Positions 1 to 10,159 of a stretch of DNA of 64,000 nucleotides are shown here, one piece after another. Each line of letters opens with the position of its first letter. Within the stretch, counting starts at the first letter, position 1. The stretch comes from Glandiceps talaboti. Lineage: Eukaryota; Hemichordata; Enteropneusta; Spengelidae. The notes below the pieces were generated by a model. That model made no database searches, was not told the DNA's origin, and saw only the letters and a program-made list of their open reading frames with translations. Both the position numbers and the translations under genes were made by a program. The DNA lies in contig NC_135570.1 of the NCBI RefSeq assembly GCF_964340395.1, positions 9,515,322 to 9,579,321 on the forward strand, read 5' to 3'.

Positions 1-593
1 GTGGGGCGAAGTAAACCGTTTGTTCCCTGTAAAATTCGTCCCAGGACAAATTTACAATCGCCGTCGTACCCATTCATCTGTGATTAATGTTAGTTTTATT
101 TTAGCATTTCTACATTGTCGATAAACTACAATGAAATGTGCTTGCTAGATATCTTTCACTGGATATACCCCAAGACTTATGTGTCATGTAGTTTATAAAC
201 TGTGGTGTAAAGTTTCGAACAGGACTCTAGTTCGCCACCAGTCGGTCGCCTCGACTAGTTTCTTGATTGATTTACATTAGAAGTTCGTTTATGTTGACAG
301 CTGTGGGGTGAGTTCGTAGCAGTACTGGACGTACCAAACTACTAAGTACTGCTGGAATCAAGATGCCTCCGACAGGGTTCGTCCCTTTCTCTTTTTGGAC
401 GTCGTCGAAGCGTCTGGAACTTTGAAATACTCTGAGAGGAATTTTAAGAAGCTCTTCCAATTCGGAGTGTGCTTAGATCGGGTGTGGATATACTGTTAGC
501 TCGGTCATCGGACGTGACCGTACACTGCACCGGAACCTTGCGAAGGCCATTTCAGCTTGGACTGGGATCGTGTGTCAGTGGATTGTTTTAGCG
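1..593 (+). promoter_or_regulatory. CpG-richer 5' flank and probable 5' UTR of the host gene
   Basis: This stretch lies directly upstream of the signal-peptide exon. By eye it carries roughly thirty CpG dinucleotides in 600 bases, whereas most of the window is AT-rich and CpG-poor; the CpG-rich character continues to about 900. I see no TATA box at a convincing distance, so a dispersed CpG-type promoter is the simplest reading. Several upstream ATGs with short frames occur, for example 363-425 (20 codons then TGA), and would act as upstream ORFs if transcription starts that far left. The transcription start cannot be placed from sequence alone. Confidence 0.5.
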
Positions 594-660
594 ATGGCAG
601 TTCGGGGGGCAATTCTTCTTACTGTTCTATGTACTGTGTTGCAGCAACATTTGGTCAAAG
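594..660 (+). CDS. First coding exon: signal peptide of a secreted or membrane protein
   Basis: The exon encodes 22 codons plus one base. The start ATG at 594 has G at -3 and G at +4 (strong context). The peptide has a basic start (MAVRG), a hydrophobic core (AILLTVLCTVL) and a polar end (QQHLVK), which is the layout of a cleavable secretory signal. It ends at AAAG followed by GTAAGA at 661, a good splice donor, leaving the frame in phase 1. A phase-1 intron just after a signal peptide is common in extracellular proteins. The frame would run on through the donor to 818, but that extension is less protein-like and ends in a stop, so I treat it as intron. The next exon I can support is at 55082-55188: its two first bases complete the split codon to Asp. 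An in-frame GTG at 570 extends the frame upstream, but ATG 594 is the natural start. The family is unknown. Confidence 0.7.
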
Positions 661-899
661 GTAAGAATTCATTGAACACTTTTGGTCGGTTGTTGAAACT
701 GATCAACAGAGAGCTTCGTACTCAAAGAATGTTTGACTGCGAGGGTAAACTTCAGTCGCAATGTAGGCATGATCATGCAATCAGTTCGACACCGGCTGAG
801 CTTGTAAGCTGTAACTGAACCGTCGCCCTTCCGTTTAGTCCAACACATTTATATCTGTCGGAGATTTTTCCCCTATCGTATTTCGTATTTCTAGCTAGA

Positions 900-2520
900 A
901 AGGTAACCAGAAAAAGTTTTGACTCGGCCCAACTCCACAAAAAAAGTCAACAAAAATATTATATTGACATAGACTACTTTGTCTATTTTTATGTGGACTA
1001 CTATCTCTAACGAGGTGAAATGGCCGGTCAAAGAGATGTCGGCAGCAATATAAAAATGTAATTGTTTGTAAATATTAGAATTTTGATGAAGAAAACGAAA
1101 TTAGTGAAAACTGAATAAAAATCCTTTGAGAATTGAGGAACATACATTTTTTTTGAAGAAAAAAAATGCGGTGACATAATTTAAAAAGAAATATTTTGGT
1201 TGAAAACTTTGAATTACTATTTTCAAAACTTACTTGTGTGCACAGACAAGATGTATGTTATAAATAATTAATTCTGTTATAATTTATTTCATTGTTATGC
1301 ACAGTTTTGTCACTTGTTGAATTTATGATTTCATAAAAATAAATTGACAGTATGGTATGCAAGTGGCATTCCTCACAGAGCCTCAATAACTTTTTCTGGA
1401 AAACCTTGAAACAAAGAAAATTTACATCTCATTGACTTCAAAGAGTTGATTTTAACCAGTGTATTTGTCAACCATAGTGGTTACTCACTATTGTATAACC
1501 ATGAATTTTAAATTTTTGAAAGAGAGATGATGATACTTTGAAAAAAAAGAAGTTTTTGATGTGTCTGTTGTATTGGCTGGCTGCCAATGATACTGAGCAG
1601 TGCAAAGTTGATCAGCTGTTCATAGACTTACAGAAGTGTGAGCTTTAGTGGACATTGTCAAAAAGATACTTTCCTTGGCACACTGTTATAAAAAGTAATT
1701 TCTATTCCATATATAGTACAAAGAGACTGCTACTAGTGATAGTAGAATATTCGGATAGGATATATCATAGATTTTAGTGATAGCTGTATGTCATGTCAGC
1801 AGTATAGTGAGTCTGAGTTCACTGTCATTGTCAGTGATAGCGAACCCAGACCTAAGTTGGTGACCTAGTGGGTTCACATGATAGACTAATTTGCGAAACA
1901 AATTTGTAAAACTTATTTGTATGTTTAGCTGATTTATACACAGTTAAATATCACTGCAGGATTGATGGAAGGGAGAAAAATTAAACTTAACATGGAATAT
2001 GAAAGTTTATTTACACATTATTACTGTAATTGCTACTGAAGGAAGGGAAGAGAGGGGTTGTATTCCTTCAAAAAAAATGATATCAACTTTTCCTTATTTA
2101 GGTATCTTGGTTTTGTATTTTGGTATCTGTTAAGTATAGAAAATCAATCTACACTAAATATGACCACAGGGAGGGTGGAAGGGATGGGCCTTCCTTTTGG
2201 GTAGAAAAATTGAAATTAATATGGAAAGTTGATTTACACATTGCTAATGGTAACTGTCAATGCCGGAAAGGTAGAAATGTATTTTAGTTCTGTCAGAAGA
2301 AAGAGGAAATAACATTTTTATTTTTAGATGTACACTTCTGAATAATATTTGATATATTCCAGTTTCTGTTTACAGCATAGTTTAATTCAAAATTGGAGAA
2401 TGAAATTTTATTTCAGAATGTCACACTATCGTTCTGATAAGTTTTTAGTGGAGAGACATTGTGGAAAATTCCAAGATATAACTTCTTGTCAGTAAAAGAT
2501 TGAGTTTGACAAAAATCCTG
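900..2520. other. AT-rich intron sequence, nothing recognised
   Basis: No protein-like frame or clear repeat. Loose similarities (GGAAGGG blocks near 1970, 2045 and 2170) suggest an old degenerate duplication. Confidence 0.4.
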
Positions 2521-2527
2521 AAGTATG

Positions 2528-2948
2528 TTAGGGATGATTGCACGAAGTTGCACAAACTCAATAAACTAACCCCTTTACATGAACGTTCATAAGTGTGACA
2601 TAAACATGTTTATATATGATGTAAACCATTATGAAAATTATAGGGATGACCCTGCTGTGAACTATGCAGTGTTCAAACATGATGGTAAAGACATTAAAAT
2701 ACTACCGGAAACCCAGCACTGTATATCACATAAGAAGTAAATTTTATTTTAATCAACTTCTCAACATCTCACTCTCAGTAGTAAATACACAATCTGTTAT
2801 CATTTAAGCCGTGAAAGTTTTCAAAATTTGGTTAGAAGTACGAAAATGAAGTTCAGCAATTGCATTGATGCCAGACCCCCTCCCCCTATTAAAATGAACG
2901 AAGTTTGTTTTTTGAGCTTGTGTAACATTGTGCGACATTCCCTATAAT
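2528..2948 (+). mobile_element. MITE family A, copy 1
   Basis: A ~420-bp element with terminal inverted repeats of about 40-50 bp: it starts TTAGGGATGATTGCACGA and ends ATTGTGCGACATTCCCTA. TA dinucleotides at both ends fit a TA target site. Internally it has TACTACCGGAAAC and the block GACCCCCTCCCCCTA. It has no coding capacity. Short frames in it read the inverted repeat and are not genes. Confidence 0.75.
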
Positions 2949-3364
2949 ATGTGGTCAGAAGTGATATTGTAATACAAACGGAATGGAAAACAGGTAACTT
3001 TTGAAAAATTAAGCTAAAAATAACTTTGGACCTAATTAAGGTATCCATCTTATCTACAGTGGAATGTATCATTCACTGGGTCATACGTCAAAATCTGTAG
3101 CATAATACGTGACAAATTTAATGTATTTGTGTTTCTAGAAAATTACAATTAAATTGCTAATTAAAAACGATTTTATACATACTAGTAATATCCTTGAACT
3201 GTCACAGTGAGAAGGAATGACAGCCGTAGTAGACTTGACATTTTGTCATCATATTTAAGATTCCAAATTCCCAATCTAAAATTTCTAAATACCCGAATCA
3301 TGTTTAACACAGGGGTTGAAGTGAACTCTTGTAGTCTCTCAATATCACTTCTGACCACATATTA

Positions 3365-3778
3365 TAGGGAATATCACACAATGTCACACAAGCTCAAAAA
3401 ACAAACTTCGTTCATTTTAATAGGGGGAGGGGGTCTTGCATCAATGTGATTGCTGAACTTCATTTCTGCACTTTTATTACTAACTAAATTTTAAAAACCT
3501 TCAAGTATTCAATGATAAAATGTTCTGTATTTACTACTGAGATGTCTGATAAATTACTGTTAATGTGATATACAGTGCTAGATTTCAGGTTAATTTGTTT
3601 ATATATTGTATTACATTGTAATTGTAGTTGTTTGACCACTAAAATTTTCACCATGGTTATACCGTATTTAAATGTGTAGTTGTCGCACTTGTGTACATTT
3701 GTTTAGGGGGAGGGGTTTTTGGCCTAAAGGAATGAAGTTTGTTTATTGAGCTTGTACGACATTGTGTGATCATCCCTA
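3365..3778 (-). mobile_element. MITE family A, copy 2 (inverted relative to copy 1)
   Basis: Same ends in the opposite order (TATAGGGAATATCACACA ... TGATCATCCCTA), with the central region diverged. The two copies form a large inverted repeat, and homology extends ~25 bp beyond the element ends (2947-2970 against 3343-3366). Confidence 0.75.
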
Positions 3779-5339
3779 AGATGGTAACCAGTAGTTCTAT
3801 ATCTCTGAACTAAAAACAGAGGAGTTCTCATTCAAAATATGGAACTAAATTCTTTCAAGTCTGTAAATCAGTTTTCTAAATTATTGTACAACTGACGATA
3901 GACCAAGCAGGCTATCAGCTGCAAACGTTGGTAGTTTCTGGGTGCATGACTTCTACTAATTTCAAACCCTGTGTTTGTATGGGTAGTAATATTGGTGAAA
4001 ACATGTGCAGAACCCCCTTAAAAGTACACAAACATATATACCAGACAAAACAAATACAATGATTGTACATATATATATCATGTATAGTCCTCCATCTGAT
4101 TGTCGGAGTGTTTGCCACTGTGTCTGACAGATAAGCATAGATCCAAATATTTTCACAGGAGTATTTATTTGTGGAGCAAATGGCAGAAATCAGTCTGGTC
4201 ACGAAAGCACATATTAGTTGATACTGTTCAAACTTTCTTGCCCTGGGTGTGTTCTTGGTCTGTCAATGTATATTTTTGCAAGTACTCATGTGTATGTTGT
4301 ATGTGATACACGAATTCACTTTGCGACCTCATTGATATGGTTTCAGTATTCTGTTGGGATGGAAAGATTTAGTCAAATGTACAGATTGAGCCAAGTGTAT
4401 CATAATATTGATAAGGAGTGTGGTCAAATGTCTTATAAATGGAGTTAGAATAAACCATAGACATTGGAGAGAGAGACAAGATCTATTGTTGAATATAACA
4501 CTCAAACTTCAAAGTGAATGACAGAATTTGTTCTACTACTAGGAATGGCAGAAAGGCTGACTCTATTTTATAAGAAAATAAATAAATGTGACATCAGAAA
4601 GTAGAAATTGTTTTGTTTTATTTACCAATGATGTTACTTAACGTTTTGTTGATCTGAAAATTGGTGACTGTTTGATACCAATGGTTAACGTGTGACTGGC
4701 AAGTAGGGCACCTCATATTTCCGCATTCTAACAAAGTAGAAAAAAAAAATCACGATGCATTTACAAAAAGAATGTGCAATATTATTGAACTATTATTTAG
4801 TCATATGACTATTAGATAAGGTTTTAACATTGCAGAAATGAGACTGTGTATTTTTGGTTCTAGTACATCACAAGGCCTGTTCATGCAAGGACAACACATG
4901 TTCTTTACCCTGATTGCCTCCTTGAGCAGAAAAGTCACTGATTGCCTCCTTGTGCAAAGAAATTTGTAGAAATATGGTCATTTTTAGAAAAGAAGTAAAT
5001 TGAGTTTTAAAATCAGTAAAAGTATGAGATATGTCTGAAATGTAGAATCTCCCGTAATGTGAAAAACTAATTTAATGTTATCTGTTTTATTTGGCAGGTG
5101 ATTGTTTGTACCAAGGCCTTGTACATCTGGTAAGTGATGGATAGAAGTTATGTTACTCTTTATCAGTAATTTTGCAATCCTTCTTGTCAAAAATGAAACC
5201 TGACCTGGGTTTTATGAGTCTTTCTCTAACCTAAGAAACAACCATAATGCATTTGTTACCACAGTTTTAAAAAAAATTGAAAATACACAGATTTGTGAGA
5301 TAACTTTCTGTGATATAGATTTTTGTACCGGTAGCACAG

Positions 5340-5398
5340 AGACTTGGCTATCTGGTTGGACATACTGACTTCACATTGTCAAGCCAGATAGCTAAGTC
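5340..5398. repeat. 23-bp stem hairpin with 13-14 nt loop
   Basis: The arms AGACTTGGCTATCTGG (left) and CCAGATAGCTAAGTCT (right) extend to ~23 paired positions with two G-T wobbles and one mismatch. The size resembles a short microRNA precursor, but no expression evidence exists here. Confidence 0.6.
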
Positions 5399-5497
5399 TT
5401 TGGGCCATTTTTCTTGTCACATCAACAATTTGTGTTTCATATCAGAAAATTTGACTTCTTGCATGTCAAATTTTCATTCTGAAAATAAAAGTTGGAA

Positions 5498-5597
5498 ATA
5501 AGGCAAAATAAAAAAAAAGTTGTGTGTTTCCGATAACCTGACTTTTAAGCCGCCAACCTATATTATCGGAAACACACAATTATTTTTTTTGCCTTAT
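5498..5597. mobile_element. Foldback element, ~38-bp arms
   Basis: ATAAGGCAAAATAAAA ... GTGTGTTTCCGATAA pairs with TTATCGGAAACACAC ... TTTTTTTGCCTTAT around a ~25-nt spacer. It is probably a very short MITE or the ends of a larger element. Confidence 0.6.
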
Positions 5598-6999
5598 GTT
5601 TTACAACGCTGCAGTTTATAAATGTTATAAGATTTTTTTCAGGTAATAAAATATGACTTGTACACATGTCATAATACCAATCTTTGTGATGAAAAAAGAA
5701 GTTGAAAATTTTACTCAACTCTGCAGTTCACAATTTTTTTATGCTTTTTCCTACGATAAAATACACACCGAATGTTCATTATGAGAAAAAGAAGTTATAA
5801 ATGTTGCTGGACAACTACACAGTTTGTTAGTTTATTACATTTGTGCTAAAATCTGACTTTTACACATCCAAAAGAAAGTACCAAAATACTTGAACTGTAA
5901 ATTACGATGATAACCTTTGACCTGTGTGTGAGACCTACGTGTGTAGTCTCTTTCCACCAATGAAGTATCCTGGCCTCAGGTCAATTTATGAGTGATTGTA
6001 TCTTGTGGTCCAAATTACAAGGGAAACAATAACAGGAGTGAAGTCTTTATCTAGTGGTTCAAATTAGAAGCCCAACAATGAGCCAGAATGTAGTCAGCAT
6101 AGTATTTATCTAAGTAACTAGTAAGTAGCAACAAGCAAGAAATTCAATTTAGAAGTGTTGATATCACTTGGTAATCATTCAGTAGTTGTCCTTCAAGGCC
6201 AACTGCAAGTCTACAAGTACTTACATAGGATAATGTTTCTAATGAATGGTGACCCCTTTATGCCTCCTGCTGTAGGCGTTGTTCTTTATTTGCTCCTTCC
6301 AGACTGTGATATTTGTATCTATAACTTATAAGGGCTTTTACACTTCGGTACCTGGATGAAAACAGAGTCAACAGTACTTTTTTTCCACAAGGTGATAATT
6401 ATATAGTTGTCTTCAACATGCAGTTGGTAACAATCGAATCAACATTTTAATGGGGTGTGGGGGATGGGGGCTGGCAGAGTGTGTCAGTACCAGACTAAAA
6501 TTGATAACCAAAGGTTTTTGACTTCTTACATATTTGGCAACCATAGGATGAATTTTCTTTGAAATGTTGTTGCGTTACAATGTTGCTGATTGGTCAGTGA
6601 GGGAGGTGTGATGTGTCCTACAATTTTATTGGCAGTGTATTGAGATTGTCATTATGATATTTATATGTTGTTATACATACATAAAAAGTTGAATATTTGA
6701 ACCTTTATATTGCCATTGGTACTTTATCCAACTTTTTGTCAAATTATTTATTGGAATTAAGATATTTCTTGTGGCTTTGCATTCATTATGTCCCCAGGGA
6801 ACTATTTATCTGTACATTCCTTTTAGAGAAAGTGATATTTCCAAAAGTTATGATACTCATGCATCCAAAATTACTTTTGTTGGCAATACTGCATAATCAG
6901 TACTTTAGTTGTTGATAGTTTACTATATCACATCTTCATGGCCTTCCAAATTTGCAATTTTTAGCTGGTCAGTAATTTACTATGTCACACCCTGCACCT

Positions 7000-7262
7000 C
7001 GTATCCAAATATGGAATATTTAGTCAGTTGACAAATGTCCAAATATGGAATATTTAGATAGTTGACAAGTGTCCAAATAATATGGAATATTTAGATAGTT
7101 GACAATGACAAGTGTTCAAATAATATGGAATATTAAGAAATATTAAGATAGTTAACTTGTGACCAAATATGGAATATATAGCTGTTTGACAAGTGACCAA
7201 ATATGGCTACTTGACAAGTGTCCAAATATGAACTATTTAGCTAGTTGCCAATTTTCTTGATT
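7000..7262. repeat. Degenerate ~35-40 bp tandem array with CArG boxes
   Basis: Repeats of the form CCAAATATGGAATATTTAG followed by TAGTTGACAAGTG, about seven copies. Four contain CCAAATATGG, a perfect match to the CC(A/T)6GG box bound by SRF/MADS proteins (7005-7014, 7039-7048, 7163-7172, 7197-7206). Confidence 0.75.
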
Positions 7263-7318
7263 ATACCCTGCACTTAATTTCCAATATGGCATACAGGTAG
7301 CTAGTCAACATTTTTTCA

Positions 7319-7598
7319 CCTAAAAATGTCAAAAAGTTGTTGGACAGTAAGAATTCTGTGTAAAATGTGTTTGGTGGGAAAGTAAAAATATCAAAATAGA
7401 TAAAAAATGTTGCCTAAAAATTGAAATTTTTTGACAATAAATTTTGGCGGGAAAGTAAAAAAATTGAAATAGATAAGAATGTTGCCTAAAAATTTTAATA
7501 TATCGACAGAATGAATTTTGGCGGGAAAGTAAACAAGATGAAATATGTCAAAAAGTTAACAGACAGCAAGGAATAAGTATGGCGGAAAAGTACTTTAT
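7319..7598. repeat. 74-bp tandem array with E2F-type motifs
   Basis: About 3.5 units. Two successive units carry TTTTGGCGGGAAA (7442-7454 and 7516-7528, spacing 74), flanked by degenerate versions (TTTGGTGGGAAA near 7370, ATGGCGGAAAA near 7574). TTTGGCGGGAAA is the classic E2F/DP site. Confidence 0.75.
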
Positions 7599-8454
7599 AC
7601 AGAGTAGATTACTGTTGCAATGTATCTCACACTACTCTAGAATTTGTGACCCAAGGAATGACTTTGTTGTGTAGGAGGTTCCCCCTTGAAGTCCATGGGC
7701 TATAACAATTTAATATGGCTTCTTGAAGGGTGAGAAAAACTTTCAACAAATTTGATTTCTTTGTTGAATAGCCCCATAAAAGTTCACAGAACAGATGTGA
7801 AATGTCTTGACCTGAGAAACTGTAGGATTTTTACAGATATCCTTACAATCCTGAAAAGGTGCCGTGAGCCTTGTAGGACCGTTAACAGATTTTGAGCTGC
7901 CTAAAGCAAACACTCCAAAAAATGAGTACGCTGACAAAGAGACACAAGTAGAAAGGTGGCCAGTAGTGAAGTTATTTCTATGCCATGGAAAGTACTCTGT
8001 TTATTACCATATCATTAAATTGTAAGTCAAGTTGTCAGCCTTAACACGTACACAATTGATTTAAGACAACCTGGTCAGAGGAACACACCCCTAGGTGTCT
8101 CTCAAAAGATTGTTGTACAGGTGCAGTCCATACTTTACCCAGTTTTATGAGATGATTGCTTTAGCCATGTTTACTTCATTAATCAATCTATGCATGTGTG
8201 ACCATAATGTGTACACTGCTTTTTGAACGTTTTATAACCCTGGTGAAAGAGGAGGGGAAGTCTAGTTAATTTTTTTTAAATATTTAATAATTCATCCCAG
8301 TAATCATACTGGTAAATGATTTGGAACTCTGGTCGTTAATTGTCCAAAAGCAGGAGTACAGTAGATTTATATTTTATGATAATTTAGAGCAGAAAATCCA
8401 ACATGGTAGTCTAGTTCCTGATGAACCATATTCCATACTAAGTTATCTTCATAC

Positions 8455-8645
8455 TACACATTCGTATTAAAGCTAGGGAGTTAGGGTTAGAGTTAGGAAT
8501 AAGGTAAGACTCCCTAGCATAACCACGCTGCAAGACTGTACAATAGATACACATTTGTATTAAGCTAGGGTATCACAGTTTGGGTTTGGTTAGGGTAAGG
8601 TTAAAGGTTAGACTCCCTAGTAGAACTCTGACTAGTATTGTCTTC
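8455..8645. repeat. Dispersed family with telomere-like loop, two copies in tandem
   Basis: Each copy starts like ATACACATTTGTATTAAGC, contains GCTAGGGAG/ACTCCCTAG inverted repeats around GGTTAG-type repeats, and is followed by GTATTGTCTTCAG in the second copy. A third copy without the telomere-like part is at 18850-18965. Confidence 0.6.
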
Positions 8646-9776
8646 AGTGGATGGACACTGGTCTACATCATGTGTCCCTGGATCTCATCACAGGTTTGCA
8701 TAGTATTAGTATGAGCTATGGCTTGGAAGTCCCTGGATATCATCACAGGTTTACATAATATAACTTATAAGCTATGGCAGCCAAGTCAAAAATGTGAAAA
8801 ATGAGAATTTGCCGTATTTTCTCAAAACTGTCTTGTTAAGTAATCAAGGTCATGATATGCAAAGTGGTCCTGTAAGATTGATATTTAGGTTACATGTACT
8901 TGCCATGTATGAAAAACGAGTGAATAATAGCTTTTTTCCAATTTTGGAAGGTCAGATTGATACATGTAAGTAGGCTGAACTTGACATGTCAGTAACTAAT
9001 AGTGTCTATACAGAAGACATACATGGTGAACGCTTTGTATCTTGTAAAGGTAATCATTTAGAGTGTCTATTCTAATATCATAACAAAAGAATTACTAGTA
9101 TTGTTCAAATAACATTGTGTAAGACTTTTACATTTGTTTACCACAAGTTTGTTTTTTCAAATGGGGTTTTTCACACCTTATTTGTGGACTTTTACACATA
9201 AAAGGGACCAGAATAAAAAGCTACCTGATGTTAAGAAACAAAAGAACAATCATTTGCATAAGAATCTACATAATATTTACATATGATTTGCATAGAACAA
9301 CAAGCTTTACTTTGCAACTACATGTATATGTATAGACACTTTAGCTGAGTTTTTGTTGTTACTGGGGTTTGGAGTTTGAATCACAAGGAGAAACAGCTTA
9401 CTGCTTCTACTTTCATGCTGAAGGTCACTCATGTAAAAATCTTCTATCCAAGTTGTCTGAAATTTTGGATGCTCTTGGATTCACGAAATGAATGAAATAT
9501 GCAGCAATTTTAAAGGTTAACTTGTTGCAGATGTAATTCTTGTAATAAAGCGATCCAAGTACCTTGCTTGGGTCAATATTGTTGTTTGAAATTGCATATG
9601 TAGGAAGGCTTGGGGATAAAGTGAAAAGATAACACTGCAGTAAAAACATGGTCTTCAAAGGTTAAATCTATTCAATAAGTGAAGACTGAGAGTGAGGGAT
9701 ATTTATATGCATTGCCTAAATTGTGTGTTTGTGTAAATAACTGTTTTGTCGGTGTCAGATTCAGTCAATATTTTTG

Positions 9777-9895
9777 TTTAAAGGCCCACCTCAGATTAAG
9801 ATTAAATTTAGGGTTGAAAAACAGTTGTGTGGCAGAGCTGTTGGTCCATAATGAGAGAATAATCCCTTAATGCAGTACCTGGGATTAAACATAGC
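9777..9895 (+). mobile_element. MITE family G, truncated copy
   Basis: Starts with the family terminus TTTAAAGGCCCA, followed by ATTAAATTTAGGGTTGAAAA. It reaches GGGATTAAACA but lacks the right terminus. Confidence 0.55.
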
Positions 9896-9897
9896 CG

Positions 9898-10155
9898 TAA
9901 TCTGGTTTAGGAACCCCAGTAAGAGGGAGAAGTAAAACTTGCCCCTGTAAAATAATGTGGTGAACTCAGGGTAGATTTTACATCTTTACTACCCTTAACA
10001 AAAACACTGGGACGAAACACTGGTAAAATGACTGGGGAACTCAGGTACAGTTTATCTACATACCACCCATAACAAAAACACTGGTAGAGAACCCTGGTAA
10101 AATGACTGGGGAACTCAGGTAGATTTTACCTACTTACCACCCTTAACAAAACACT
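9898..10155 (+). repeat. Dispersed family H with internal ~74-bp tandem subrepeats
   Basis: Starts near GGAACCCCAGTAAGAGGGAG, then about three subunits built from GAACCCTGGTAAAATGACTG, GGGAACTCAGGTAGATTTTA and CCACCCTTAACAAAAACACT. Other copies are listed separately. Confidence 0.65.
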
Positions 10156-10159
10156 TTCA

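Noticed and set aside
272-460. 62-codon frame on the - strand in the CpG-rich region, as a possible divergent gene
   Set aside because: High GC lowers stop frequency, and there is no ATG context, splice signal or domain; it more likely lies in the 5' UTR of the + strand gene.
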